Assembly (NCBI GenBank): GCA_015058295.1 | Contig: SVCP01000015.1 | Span: 1 to 33,256, forward strand | Direction: 5' to 3' | DNA length: 33,256 nt | Origin: Anaerofustis stercorihominis | GTDB taxonomy: Bacteria > Bacillota > Clostridia > Eubacteriales > Anaerofustaceae | In this document: in pieces, positions 1-6,507 of the stretch | Position numbering within the stretch: position 1 is the stretch's first letter | Layout of the letters: each line of letters opens with the position of its first letter | Made by a program: the position numbers and the translations under genes | The notes under the pieces: generated by a model | What the model was told of the DNA's origin: nothing | Database searches by the model: none | What the model saw: the letters and a program-made list of their open reading frames with translations, nothing else

Positions 1-467
1 TCCCCCATTGATGAAAGGATATCTTCAACCTCCTGCATTATAGCAGGGTCTATCTTTTCGTTTTCGCAGATCATGCACATTCCTTCGCCTACGGAAATGG
101 GAAGGTTCGGCATTATTCTGATGATGTTTTTATCCGGGCCAAGTGCGTTTGTGAGAGTCTGTACGGGAATGCCTGCGGCAATACTGATCACAGTAGTGTT
201 TTCACCGATATATTCTCTTATTTCTCCACATACGGAGATGATCTTGTCCGGCTTTACGCAAAGGAACACATAATCCGCACCTTCAAGGACGGAAGTGTTG
301 TCCGTGGAGACATTTATGTCAAGTTCAACGTGAAGCTCGTTGAGTTTTATTTCGTCTATATCCGTTGCATAAATATTGCTCGGTGCGATCTTTCCGCTTT
401 TTACGATTCCTCTGATAATGGAGGAGGACATATTTCCTGATCCGATAAATACTGCTTTTTTATTCAT
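1..467 (-). CDS. proC: Pyrroline-5-carboxylate reductase, N-terminal part (runs off the left edge)
   Basis: Catalyses the last step of proline synthesis, NAD(P)H-dependent reduction of pyrroline-5-carboxylate, in the cytoplasm. About 155 residues are visible. They begin MNKKAVFIGSGNMSSS, the dinucleotide-binding glycine motif near the N-terminus, and continue through a Rossmann domain with VFLCVKP (about residues 68-74) and NIIRIMPNLP (about 113-122), both typical of ProC. The ATG at 467 is preceded by AGGTG at a suitable distance. The C-terminal dimerisation domain lies outside the window. The gene stands alone here, divergent from the FMN reductase at 790, and has its own extended -10 promoter. 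The family is clear; a paralogous role such as ornithine cyclisation cannot be judged from the partial sequence. Confidence 0.9.
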   Translation of the reverse strand, partial: MNKKAVFIGSGNMSSSIIRGIVKSGKIAPSNIYATDIDEIKLNELHVELDINVSTDNTSVLEGADYVFLCVKPDKIISVCGEIREYIGENTTVISIAAGIPVQTLTNALGPDKNIIRIMPNLPISVGEGMCMICENEKIDPAIMQEVEDILSSMG

Positions 468-510
468 AATATATACACCTCTTAAAGTAATAAAATCTCA
501 TTATATTGAC

Positions 511-539
511 AGTATACCAAAAAAAGATTTTCTTGTACA
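511..539 (-). promoter_or_regulatory. Promoter for proC
   Basis: Read on the minus strand: -35 TGTACA, 17-nt spacer, extended -10 TGGTATACT. It lies about 45 nt upstream of the proC start. A second TATAAT-like hexamer sits just downstream (minus strand, about 502-507) but has no matching -35. Confidence 0.6.
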
Positions 540-733
540 CAAAAAGACATTTATGCGGACAAATTCATTATATATTCACGGGTAATTCACATTGATATGA
601 TAATATTTATGTCGTAGGGACACTGATCCTTATAAATTCTCTTCAATTCCTTTTTATGGCAAAACCGCTTTCACATGAAGGCGGTTTATGCTTTTGTTTA
701 TGTTGAACGCAGTATTTGCATTTTATACCCGTG
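540..733. other. Spacer between divergent genes, with one hairpin
   Basis: The 322-nt gap between proC and the gene at 790 holds the proC promoter, a hairpin at 662-687 (AAACCGC/GCGGTTT with inner TTCA/TGAA pairing) and the -10 element at 734. Nothing else was recognised. The hairpin resembles a terminator but has no gene ending into it on either strand. Confidence 0.4.
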
Positions 734-739
734 TATAAT
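734..739 (+). promoter_or_regulatory. -10 element for the FMN reductase gene
   Basis: A perfect TATAAT about 50 nt upstream of the start at 790. No convincing -35 is found at 16-18 nt, so the promoter call rests on the -10 alone. Confidence 0.4.
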
Positions 740-789
740 ACAATATATACAGATACACTTATCTGAACAAACGTAAAGGAGAAGAAACT

Positions 790-1326
790 TTGAAAAATGT
801 ACTTATTTTATCCGGCAGTCCGAGAAAAAACGGCAACTCGGACACACTCTGTAACGAATTTCTGCGTGGTGCGGTTGATGCGGGGAATGATGTTGAGAAG
901 ATATTCCTTGATGAGAAGAACATAGGTTTCTGCAAAGGCTGTATGTACTGCCGCACGCACGACGGAAAATGCGTCATAGATGACGATGCCGCAGAAATTC
1001 TCGACAAATTTGAAGCTGCTGATGTTATCGTGCTTGCATCTCCCGTATATTTTTATTCAATAGTTGCGCAGATGAAGACTTTCATCGACAGAATGTCCGC
1101 AAGATGGACAAGAACGAAAAACAAGGAATTTTATTACATACTCACTGCAGCGGAAACGACAGATACGGTAATGGACTGTTCCCTTGAATGTTTCAGAGGA
1201 CTGCAGGTATGCCTCAAAGGTTCTGTCGAAAAAGGCGTTATTCTCGGAAAAGGTCTTTCAAAGCCCACAGATGCGAAAAATTCCGCATTTATGCAGGTTG
1301 CATATGATATGGGAAAGAATGTGTGA
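790..1326 (+). CDS. NADPH-dependent FMN reductase / flavodoxin-like iron-sulfur flavoprotein
   Basis: A 178-residue cytoplasmic flavoprotein of the NADPH-dependent FMN reductase family. The N-terminus KNVLILSGSPRKNGNS is the FMN phosphate-binding loop. CKGCMYCRTHDGKC (about residues 49-62) is the cysteine cluster found in iron-sulfur flavoproteins and related reductases, and DVIVLASPVYFYS (about 78-90) is the second flavin-contact segment. The start is a TTG preceded by AAAGGAG, which places the FMN loop at the extreme N-terminus as in the family. It is a single-gene unit ending in a strong terminator. The substrate is not known; electron transfer or quinone/azo reduction are possible. The family is certain, the role is not. 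Confidence 0.85.
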   Translation: MKNVLILSGSPRKNGNSDTLCNEFLRGAVDAGNDVEKIFLDEKNIGFCKGCMYCRTHDGKCVIDDDAAEILDKFEAADVIVLASPVYFYSIVAQMKTFIDRMSARWTRTKNKEFYYILTAAETTDTVMDCSLECFRGLQVCLKGSVEKGVILGKGLSKPTDAKNSAFMQVAYDMGKNV

Positions 1327-1334
1327 ATCAAATA

Positions 1335-1363
1335 AATAAGGTCTCGTTGCGGACCTTATTTTT
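1335..1363 (+). terminator. Rho-independent terminator after the FMN reductase gene
   Basis: A 9-bp perfect stem (AATAAGGTC/GACCTTATT) with an 8-nt loop, followed by five T, starting 9 nt after the stop codon. Confidence 0.9.
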
Positions 1364-1387
1364 GTGTAGTTCAGTATTGCGAGGGAC

Positions 1388-1540
1388 AAGCCCTCCCTTG
1401 CGAAAAGGGAGGGTGGTAAAACGTAAGTTTTACCGGGAGGGATCGACCTTTAAACCTGAACTCAATAAATCAAAATATGTACAGACAATCCCCCTTGAAA
1501 ATCAGGGATTTTCTTTCCCCCTTTGCATAAGGGGGACTTT
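1388..1540. repeat. Composite I: two hairpin repeats in convergent orientation
   Basis: The left unit (1388-1446, plus) reads CCCTCCC, short loop, GGGAGGG; then a second hairpin GGTAAAAC/GTTTTACC; then another GGGAGGG and ATCG. The right unit (1483-1540) is the same design on the opposite strand, with middle hairpin GAAAATC/GATTTTC. The right outer hairpin is followed by TTTTT reading outward. The same unit recurs at 12115, 13503, 19900, 20046, 20137, 23123 and 23261. It belongs to a REP/BIME-like family; no coding potential is evident. Confidence 0.75.
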
Positions 1541-1579
1541 TTGCGTTCTTCCGGGGAAATATCAGTATCTTAATATGAG

Positions 1580-1668
1580 CAGGTACAAAAATGCTCTGCT
1601 GTAAAAGGGGAGCCGGCGGCGCAGCTGATTGAGCCAAAAGGACGGAGGCGAAATATCAACCGTACCTG
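1580..1668. repeat. Short inverted-repeat element next to composite I
   Basis: Bounded by CAGGTAC (1580-1586) and GTACCTG (1662-1668), a perfect 7-bp inverted repeat. The inside contains GTAAAAGGGGAG and GGACGGAGG, which resemble the G-rich parts of the neighbouring repeat family, so it may be a degenerate relative. Confidence 0.4.
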
Positions 1669-1695
1669 TGAATTTCTGTATTTGACAAATAAAAA

Positions 1696-1715
1696 AGGCT
1701 GCCTTATGGCAGCCT
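1696..1715 (-). terminator. Rho-independent terminator of rpsF-ssb-rpsR
   Basis: Minus strand: perfect 8-bp stem AGGCTGCC/GGCAGCCT with loop ATAA, followed by a run of T (the A run at 1691-1696). It lies 10 nt past the rpsR stop. Confidence 0.9.
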
Positions 1716-1724
1716 GAAGCTTTA

Positions 1725-1970
1725 TTATTCTGTTGTGTACGGCAATAAAGCGATATTTCTTGCAACTTTAACTGCGTTTGTAACAGCTCTCTGGTGTTTA
1801 GCGCATGTGCCTGTTGCTCTTCTCGGGAGAATTTTATATCTTTCTGAGATATATTTTCTGAGAAGTTTTGTGTCTTTATAATCTACAGTGTCAAGTTTGT
1901 TTTCGCAAAAATAGCAAACTTTTTTTCTGCGTTTGAAATTATCGTTTTTGTTGAATTTATTTTCTGCCAC
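1725..1970 (-). CDS. rpsR: Small ribosomal subunit protein bS18
   Basis: An 81-residue protein of the 30S platform that binds 16S rRNA as a heterodimer with S6. The sequence KVCYFCENK, then [24 protein letters not shown], is characteristic of S18. Cys19, Cys22, Cys56 and His59 form a likely zinc-binding set, so this is the zinc-containing (C+) form rather than a cysteine-free paralog. It is the last gene of the rpsF-ssb-rpsR operon, 33 nt after ssb, and is followed by a terminator. The length is normal for the family. Confidence 0.97.
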   Translation of the reverse strand: MAENKFNKNDNFKRRKKVCYFCENKLDTVDYKDTKLLRKYISERYKILPRRATGTCAKHQRAVTNAVKVARNIALLPYTTE

Positions 1971-2003
1971 TTGAATGTCTCCTTTCCGAAGAATACCTGC
2001 CCT

Positions 2004-2456
2004 TTAAAAAGGTACGTCCAGGTCATCGATCTCTTCAAAACCATCAACGGGAACACCGAAGAACGGATCCGCGTCATTGTTTGAATAGTTGTTAGACTGA
2101 TATGAAGATCTCTGGGTAGTCTGCTGAGACATTCTCTCACTCTTCGGAGTAAGGAATTCAACTTCATCAGCAACGACTTCCGTGATGATTCTTCTGCTTC
2201 CGTCATTCGCAGTATAGCTGCGGGTCTGGAGTCTTCCGGACACACCTACCTGAGAACCTTTTGTAAGATATTTTGCGCAGTTTTCGGCACTTTTGTTCCA
2301 TGTGATAACGGGAATAAAATCTGCTGCTCTTTCGCCGTCTCTTGACGCATAAGTTCTGTTAATGGCAACGGTGAATGTTGTGCAGGAAGCTCCTGTGGGA
2401 ATCTGGCGCAATTCGGGGTCTTTGGTAAGTCTTCCGATTAAAATTACCTTGTTCAT
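2004..2456 (-). CDS. ssb: Single-stranded DNA-binding protein
   Basis: A 150-residue SSB that coats single-stranded DNA during replication and repair. Residues 1 to about 105 form the OB fold, beginning MNKVILIGRLTKDPELR with the family motif WNKSAENCAKYLTKGSQV at about residues 53-70. A flexible Ser/Gln/Asn-rich linker follows. The acidic tail ends DDLDVPF, close to the canonical DDDIPF tip that recruits partner proteins. It is the middle gene of the rpsF-ssb-rpsR operon, whose order is conserved in Firmicutes and couples replication and ribosome supply. Start ATG at 2456, 14 nt after the rpsF stop. Confidence 0.97.
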   Translation of the reverse strand: MNKVILIGRLTKDPELRQIPTGASCTTFTVAINRTYASRDGERAADFIPVITWNKSAENCAKYLTKGSQVGVSGRLQTRSYTANDGSRRIITEVVADEVEFLTPKSERMSQQTTQRSSYQSNNYSNNDADPFFGVPVDGFEEIDDLDVPF

Positions 2457-2470
2457 TCCGATTCACCTAA

Positions 2471-2767
2471 TTATTTTTCTAACTTTACAATGATTCCACG
2501 GAAAAGATTTTCTGTGATCTTGTAAATGTGGTTCAACTGATCGAGAACATCATTGTTGCCTTTGAAATTAATCAGTGTGTAGTAACCTTCACGCTGTTTG
2601 TTGATTTCGTAAGCAAGTCTTTTCTTGCCCCATTCGTCAACTGTTTCAACTTCACCGCCCTTAGATGTGATAACGTCTGTTACTTTTTCTGTCATCGCTT
2701 TCTGTTCTTCTTCTGTGAGAAGCGGGCTTGTGATAAATAACGTTTCGTATGCTTTCATCATTTTCAC
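2471..2767 (-). CDS. rpsF: Small ribosomal subunit protein bS6
   Basis: A 98-residue 30S platform protein that pairs with S18. It begins MKMMKAYETLFITSPLLTEEE and contains VETVDEWGKKRLAYEINKQREGYY (about residues 39-62), typical of S6. An excellent ribosome binding site, AAGGAGG, precedes the ATG at 2767. It is the first gene of the operon, so the promoter at 2828-2856 serves all three genes. The roughly 55-nt leader contains a perfect 7-bp GAAA-capped hairpin and a GGGG/CCCC hairpin. S6:S18 is known to bind rpsF leaders in other bacteria, but the expected CCG bulge was not identified here, so autoregulation is only possible. Confidence 0.97.
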   Translation of the reverse strand: MKMMKAYETLFITSPLLTEEEQKAMTEKVTDVITSKGGEVETVDEWGKKRLAYEINKQREGYYTLINFKGNNDVLDQLNHIYKITENLFRGIIVKLEK

Positions 2768-2827
2768 CTCCTTATGGACTTATGGGGGATAACACCCCAA
2801 GGAAGTTCGTTTTTCAACGAACGATTA

Positions 2828-2856
2828 ATTTTATCACGAAAAAACACCTTATGCAA
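2828..2856 (-). promoter_or_regulatory. Promoter of the rpsF operon, with its -35 inside a hairpin
   Basis: Minus strand: -35 TTGCAT, 17-nt spacer, extended -10 TGATAAAAT. The -35 hexamer overlaps the loop and arm of the palindrome at 2839-2866. Confidence 0.65.
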
Positions 2857-2866
2857 GGTGTTTTTT
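2839..2866. terminator. Perfect palindrome of terminator form in a divergent intergenic region
   Basis: AAAAAACACCTT and AAGGTGTTTTTT form a 12-bp stem with loop ATGC; it would act as a terminator on either strand. No gene ends into it, because both flanking genes point away. It overlaps the rpsF promoter. Confidence 0.55.
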
Positions 2867-3000
2867 TGATATTTTTATATTTTTTGTGCGGATAACTACC
2901 TGTCAAATATAGCATAACCGCAGAAAAATGTCAATCGTACTTAAACAAAAGACGTAATAAATAAAACCGGCTGATAATTTACCGTATTTATAACCGATTG

Positions 3001-3029
3001 TTGGTAATAAGTCTGTGATATGGTATTAT
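3001..3029 (+). promoter_or_regulatory. Promoter for the gene at 3082
   Basis: TTGGTA, 17-nt spacer, TATTAT with an extended TGG before the -10. It lies about 50 nt upstream of the start codon. Confidence 0.6.
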
Positions 3030-3081
3030 TATTGTGAACGTAAGTTGATTTTTCGTTATAAACTGTGTGGGAGGGGTATGA

Positions 3082-4311
3082 ATGAAGCATAAAAAATTAA
3101 GAGTTCTTGCAGCAGTTCTGATATTATTACTTATTTTACTTTTATCCACAAGGCTTGACAATGCTGTTTTCCGTTATCTCACCGCAGACAGCCCGGATGA
3201 ATATCTTGATGATATATGCGAAATGAGCTTTGATATGATAGTCGATGAAATGAATGATGTTCTGAAAGTAGGAATTCCGCCGGACGTTTTGTTGACGCAT
3301 ATGAATGCGCTGAAACTTAAACTTGACGAAGTATCCGCAGAACACATTGAAGAGATCATAGAAGATGAACATACACACGAGTTTCTGAAGAGTGAATTTC
3401 TTGGACTTTATTCCATGAAGGTGGACAGTGACATTCGGGAAATGATAGACAATACGTCATTTGACGGCAAGTGGATGGATTATATCCTTGACGAAAACGC
3501 AATGTTTGCCATGAGGGTTGCCGCAGTGGATGCTATGAGTGATAATATCCTCGTTGCGGACAGGCTGAAAGAAATCCTTCCCGGACTTGATGAGGATATG
3601 GCTTTTTTCGTTATGAAAAAGATATTTTCCGCAGACAGTATTTCAGGGGAACAGCTTGCTGATGAAGTTATTTCTGAGCCGGACTCATACAGTTCCCAAA
3701 GAATATCCGCTGCCATTGACATAAAAGCGGATGCACTTATGAGAAACACAAGAAATCTGAGCTATGAGGAACTGATGTCGGAGAAAGAGACATTCTTTGA
3801 TCTGCTCCGGGGCTTTTATCTGTCTTATGACAAAAATCTCATTTTAAAATACGGGCAGACGAAAAATGAAGATGTGAGAGCGGTGAATCCTGTAGTCCGT
3901 GCCCTGAGTGCCATGGCGACAATACGATGTGAAAAAGCCGTAAGATATATGCTGACGGAATTTGCGGAGGATTACAGAAATGCCGGTTTCAGGGACAGCC
4001 ATATATCTGACGCGTCCGATATTTATATCCGTGAGACGGTGGATCATAATCTTAAAGCTCTTGCAAAACTTGCTTCGGAAGATCCGGAGTGGGAAGATGT
4101 ACTTTTAATAGCCGAAGCCGTGAAAAGATGCTATTACGGAGAACTGATCGAGCCTCTCAAAGAGATGATATATTCACTTCCGCTGAATCCCGAGACAGCA
4201 AAAGTCAAAAAACTCTTTGAGGAGTTCAGGGACTGGACAGATTACAGACACCCGACAGATTATGGTGTATTTGTGGATTATGACGGTTACATTGATTCGT
4301 GGCATTGGTGA
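3082..4311 (+). CDS. Unknown protein with an N-terminal membrane anchor
   Basis: A 409-residue protein not assigned to a family. A basic start (MKHKKLR) is followed by a hydrophobic leucine-rich segment (about residues 7-22). No lipobox cysteine is present, so it is probably a single-pass anchor with the rest outside the membrane. The remainder is acidic and looks almost wholly alpha-helical, with repeated stretches such as EDMAFFVMKKIF and NPVVRALSAMATIRCEKAVRYMLTEFAED that suggest a HEAT-like solenoid; this is an impression, not a domain match. The C-terminus is rich in Tyr, Asp and Trp. The start follows GGGAGGGG; an ATG at 3078 is in another frame and stops at once. It is a single-gene unit with promoter and terminator. 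Confidence 0.8.
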   Translation: MKHKKLRVLAAVLILLLILLLSTRLDNAVFRYLTADSPDEYLDDICEMSFDMIVDEMNDVLKVGIPPDVLLTHMNALKLKLDEVSAEHIEEIIEDEHTHEFLKSEFLGLYSMKVDSDIREMIDNTSFDGKWMDYILDENAMFAMRVAAVDAMSDNILVADRLKEILPGLDEDMAFFVMKKIFSADSISGEQLADEVISEPDSYSSQRISAAIDIKADALMRNTRNLSYEELMSEKETFFDLLRGFYLSYDKNLILKYGQTKNEDVRAVNPVVRALSAMATIRCEKAVRYMLTEFAEDYRNAGFRDSHISDASDIYIRETVDHNLKALAKLASEDPEWEDVLLIAEAVKRCYYGELIEPLKEMIYSLPLNPETAKVKKLFEEFRDWTDYRHPTDYGVFVDYDGYIDSWHW

Positions 4312-4320
4312 AAATGAAAT

Positions 4321-4353
4321 AAAAAAAGAAAACCCGTCAGATAATCTGACGGG
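4321..4353 (-). terminator. Terminator of the yicC-gmk-uvrC-murA-MBL run (minus)
   Basis: A perfect 9-bp stem CCCGTCAGA/TCTGACGGG (4333-4353) with a 3-nt loop. On the minus strand it is followed by TTTTCTTTTTTT (4321-4332). It lies about 30 nt past the MBL hydrolase stop. Confidence 0.85.
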
Positions 4354-4356
4354 CAG

Positions 4357-4381
4357 AAGCCCCTTTACGGGGCTTATTTTT
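4357..4381 (+). terminator. Terminator of the gene at 3082 (plus)
   Basis: Stem AAGCCCC/GGGGCTT with a 5-nt loop, followed by ATTTTTGT. It sits back to back with the minus-strand terminator at 4321-4353, so the convergent transcripts have separate hairpins. Confidence 0.85.
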
Positions 4382-4384
4382 GTG

Positions 4385-5173
4385 TTATACTTCCATTGTT
4401 TCGGAGATTCTGTCGTGGAGGGCTACGTTGAGGGTGTAGTCTTTGCCACGGAGCATATTGTTGTTTTCAAGATATCCGCATACTGTGTTCACTGCGATAA
4501 GCGGAGTGTTGTTGTGGCGGCTGAGGTGTCCGAGGATTATCTGCTCCGTTCCGCTTTCAATGAGGTCTTTGCATAAAAGAGCTGCGGTGTAATTGGAGAT
4601 GTGCCCATGTTCGCCTAATATTCTCTTTTTCAGGTATGCGGGGTACGGGCCGTTTTTGAGCATCTGAATGTCGTGATTTGATTCCACAAGTGCGCATTTC
4701 GCACCTCTGAGATGAGAGAATATATCTTCTGTTATTATCCCCGTGTCCGTTGCGATGACGGCTCTGTCCTTTCCGTTACTGAAGCTGTATCCCACAGGGT
4801 CTTTCGCATCGTGGGAGATGGGAAACGGGAGGATCTCCGTTCCGTTTATCTCAAAAGCCTCGTTTGTATCAAATGTTCTGAGATTGCTTTCCTTCATCTT
4901 CCCGAGCTTTGAAAGGGATGCGTGAAGTGTGGCGGGATTTGCATATATGGGAAGGTCCAGCTTTCGGGAGAGTATCCCTGCGCCTTTTATGTGATCGTCG
5001 TGCTCGTGAGTGATGAGGATGCCGTCTATTTCCGCGGGATTTACTCCAAGTTCTTCAAGAGCGCACACCACGCCCCTTGCGGATACACCTGCATCTATGA
5101 GCAGTTTTACTCCTTCGTTTTCAAACAGAATGCAGTTTCCGCTTGAGCCGCTGAAAAGACTTGTCAGTTTCAA
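4385..5173 (-). CDS. MBL-fold metallohydrolase (YycJ/WalJ-like)
   Basis: A 262-residue metallo-beta-lactamase-fold hydrolase related to the YycJ/WalJ group. It begins MKLTSLFSGSSGNCILFE, the typical opening of that group. The metal-binding motif THEHDDH (His56, His58, Asp60, His61) follows strand LLIDAGVS. Later ligands are probably Asp and His in VIATDTG, VESNHD and LGHLSRHNN. WalJ-type proteins are linked to DNA repair and cell-wall signalling in Bacillus, but here there is no walRK operon, so the substrate is uncertain. The start is a TTG overlapping the murA stop by 4 nt (TTGA), with AAAGGA upstream inside murA, so the two genes are translationally coupled. Confidence 0.85.
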   Translation of the reverse strand: MKLTSLFSGSSGNCILFENEGVKLLIDAGVSARGVVCALEELGVNPAEIDGILITHEHDDHIKGAGILSRKLDLPIYANPATLHASLSKLGKMKESNLRTFDTNEAFEINGTEILPFPISHDAKDPVGYSFSNGKDRAVIATDTGIITEDIFSHLRGAKCALVESNHDIQMLKNGPYPAYLKKRILGEHGHISNYTAALLCKDLIESGTEQIILGHLSRHNNTPLIAVNTVCGYLENNNMLRGKDYTLNVALHDRISETMEV

Positions 5174-6432
5174 TCGTCGATCCTTTCGATGTCTGCGCCG
5201 AGAGCCTTGAGGTTGTTGACGATATTGTCATAACCTCTGTCGATGTGCTCCAACCCTGTAATTTCGCTTGTTCCGTCTGCAACAAGGGCAGCTATTATCA
5301 TTGCCGCACCTGCACGAAGGTCCGTTGCCTTTATGGGGCAGGCTGTGAGCTTTTCGACCCCTGTGAATACGGCAGTGTTTCCTGCCACGATGATGTTGGC
5401 TCCCATTTTTCTGAGCTCATCTGTATATTTGAATCTGTTTTCGAAAATTGTTTCCGTAATTGAGCTTGATCCGCGGGCGATACTCATAAGAACTCCCATA
5501 GGCTGCTGAAGGTCTGTGGGGAATCCCGGATGAGGAAGTGTTTTCAGCTTTGTGGGGTTGAAAGGTCTGTGCCCGATTACCCTGAGTGCATCATCAAACT
5601 CGATGATTTCCGCGCCCATTTCCTTTATTTTCGCACTGATGGAATCAAGATGCTCCGGAATGATGTTCTTTATGAGGACATCACCTTCCGTTGCCGCGGC
5701 GGCGATCATGTATGTTCCTGCGGTGATCTGATCCGCAACCACACAGTATGATACGGGGTTGAGTTTTTTTACTCCCGTGATCTTGATGACATCTGTTCCC
5801 GCACCGACGATCTTTGCTCCTGCTTTATTCAGGAAATTTGCAACGTCCACAACGTGGGGTTCTTTCGCTACGTTTTCGAGGGTGGTTATGCCTTCTGCGA
5901 ATACTGCGGCGAGCATTACGTTGATTGTGGCACCTACGGATACCACATCAAAATATACACGTGAGCCTACGAGCTTATCCGTATATGCGTGGATATATCC
6001 GTCCCTGAGGTCTACCGTCGCTCCGAGAGCAAGAAAACCTTTGATGTGCTGGTCAATCGGTCTTGCGCCGATGTCGCATCCGCCGGGAAGTGGGATCTTT
6101 ACATCATTGAAAAGCCCGAGGAGCGCACCGATCATATAATATGACGCACGCATGAGGGTGCTTTCTTCTTCGATCTTATATATATTGTCCGCAGAAACGT
6201 CTTTTGTATCTACACTCATGGTTCCGTCGGCGTTGTGTGTGATGACGGAACCGAGCTTTGTAAGCATCGTTTCGTAGTGTTTTGTATCGCTGATATGGGG
6301 GACATTTTCAAGTACGCATTCTCCTCTGCAGAGAAGTGTTGCCGGTAAAATTCCCAGTGCCGCATTCTTTGCACCTGTGATTGATACTTCGCCTCTGAGA
6401 GGTGTCCCTCCTTTAATTAGAATCTTCTGCAT
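5170..6432 (-). CDS. murA: UDP-N-acetylglucosamine 1-carboxyvinyltransferase
   Basis: A 420-residue enzyme transferring enolpyruvate from PEP to UDP-GlcNAc, the first committed step of peptidoglycan synthesis, and the fosfomycin target. ITGAKNAALGILPATLL (about residues 18-34) is the substrate-binding start. LPGGCDIGARPID holds Cys119, the catalytic and fosfomycin-reactive cysteine (Cys115 in E. coli). The length is normal. The ATG at 6432 is preceded by AAAGGAG. It lies between uvrC and the MBL hydrolase gene, overlapping the latter by 4 nt. A TATAAT on the minus strand 35-40 nt upstream suggests it may also be transcribed separately. Many Firmicutes carry two murA paralogs; which one this is cannot be told here. 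Confidence 0.96.
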   Translation of the reverse strand: MQKILIKGGTPLRGEVSITGAKNAALGILPATLLCRGECVLENVPHISDTKHYETMLTKLGSVITHNADGTMSVDTKDVSADNIYKIEEESTLMRASYYMIGALLGLFNDVKIPLPGGCDIGARPIDQHIKGFLALGATVDLRDGYIHAYTDKLVGSRVYFDVVSVGATINVMLAAVFAEGITTLENVAKEPHVVDVANFLNKAGAKIVGAGTDVIKITGVKKLNPVSYCVVADQITAGTYMIAAAATEGDVLIKNIIPEHLDSISAKIKEMGAEIIEFDDALRVIGHRPFNPTKLKTLPHPGFPTDLQQPMGVLMSIARGSSSITETIFENRFKYTDELRKMGANIIVAGNTAVFTGVEKLTACPIKATDLRAGAAMIIAALVADGTSEITGLEHIDRGYDNIVNNLKALGADIERIDD

Positions 6433-6466
6433 AATCTGCTCCTTTGTTTGCCGGATAACTGAGTAT

Positions 6467-6472
6467 ATTATA
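6467..6472 (-). promoter_or_regulatory. Possible internal -10 element upstream of murA
   Basis: Minus-strand TATAAT in the 75-nt uvrC-murA gap, about 35 nt before the ATG. No clear -35 was found. Confidence 0.35.
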
Positions 6473-6507
6473 CTATTTATTGCAATAAAAATGAATACTG
6501 AATGTAA

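Noticed and set aside
2768-2827. Ribosomal protein S6:S18-binding leader motif before rpsF
   Set aside because: Two hairpins are present, but the diagnostic CCG bulge could not be identified, so only a plain leader is noted.
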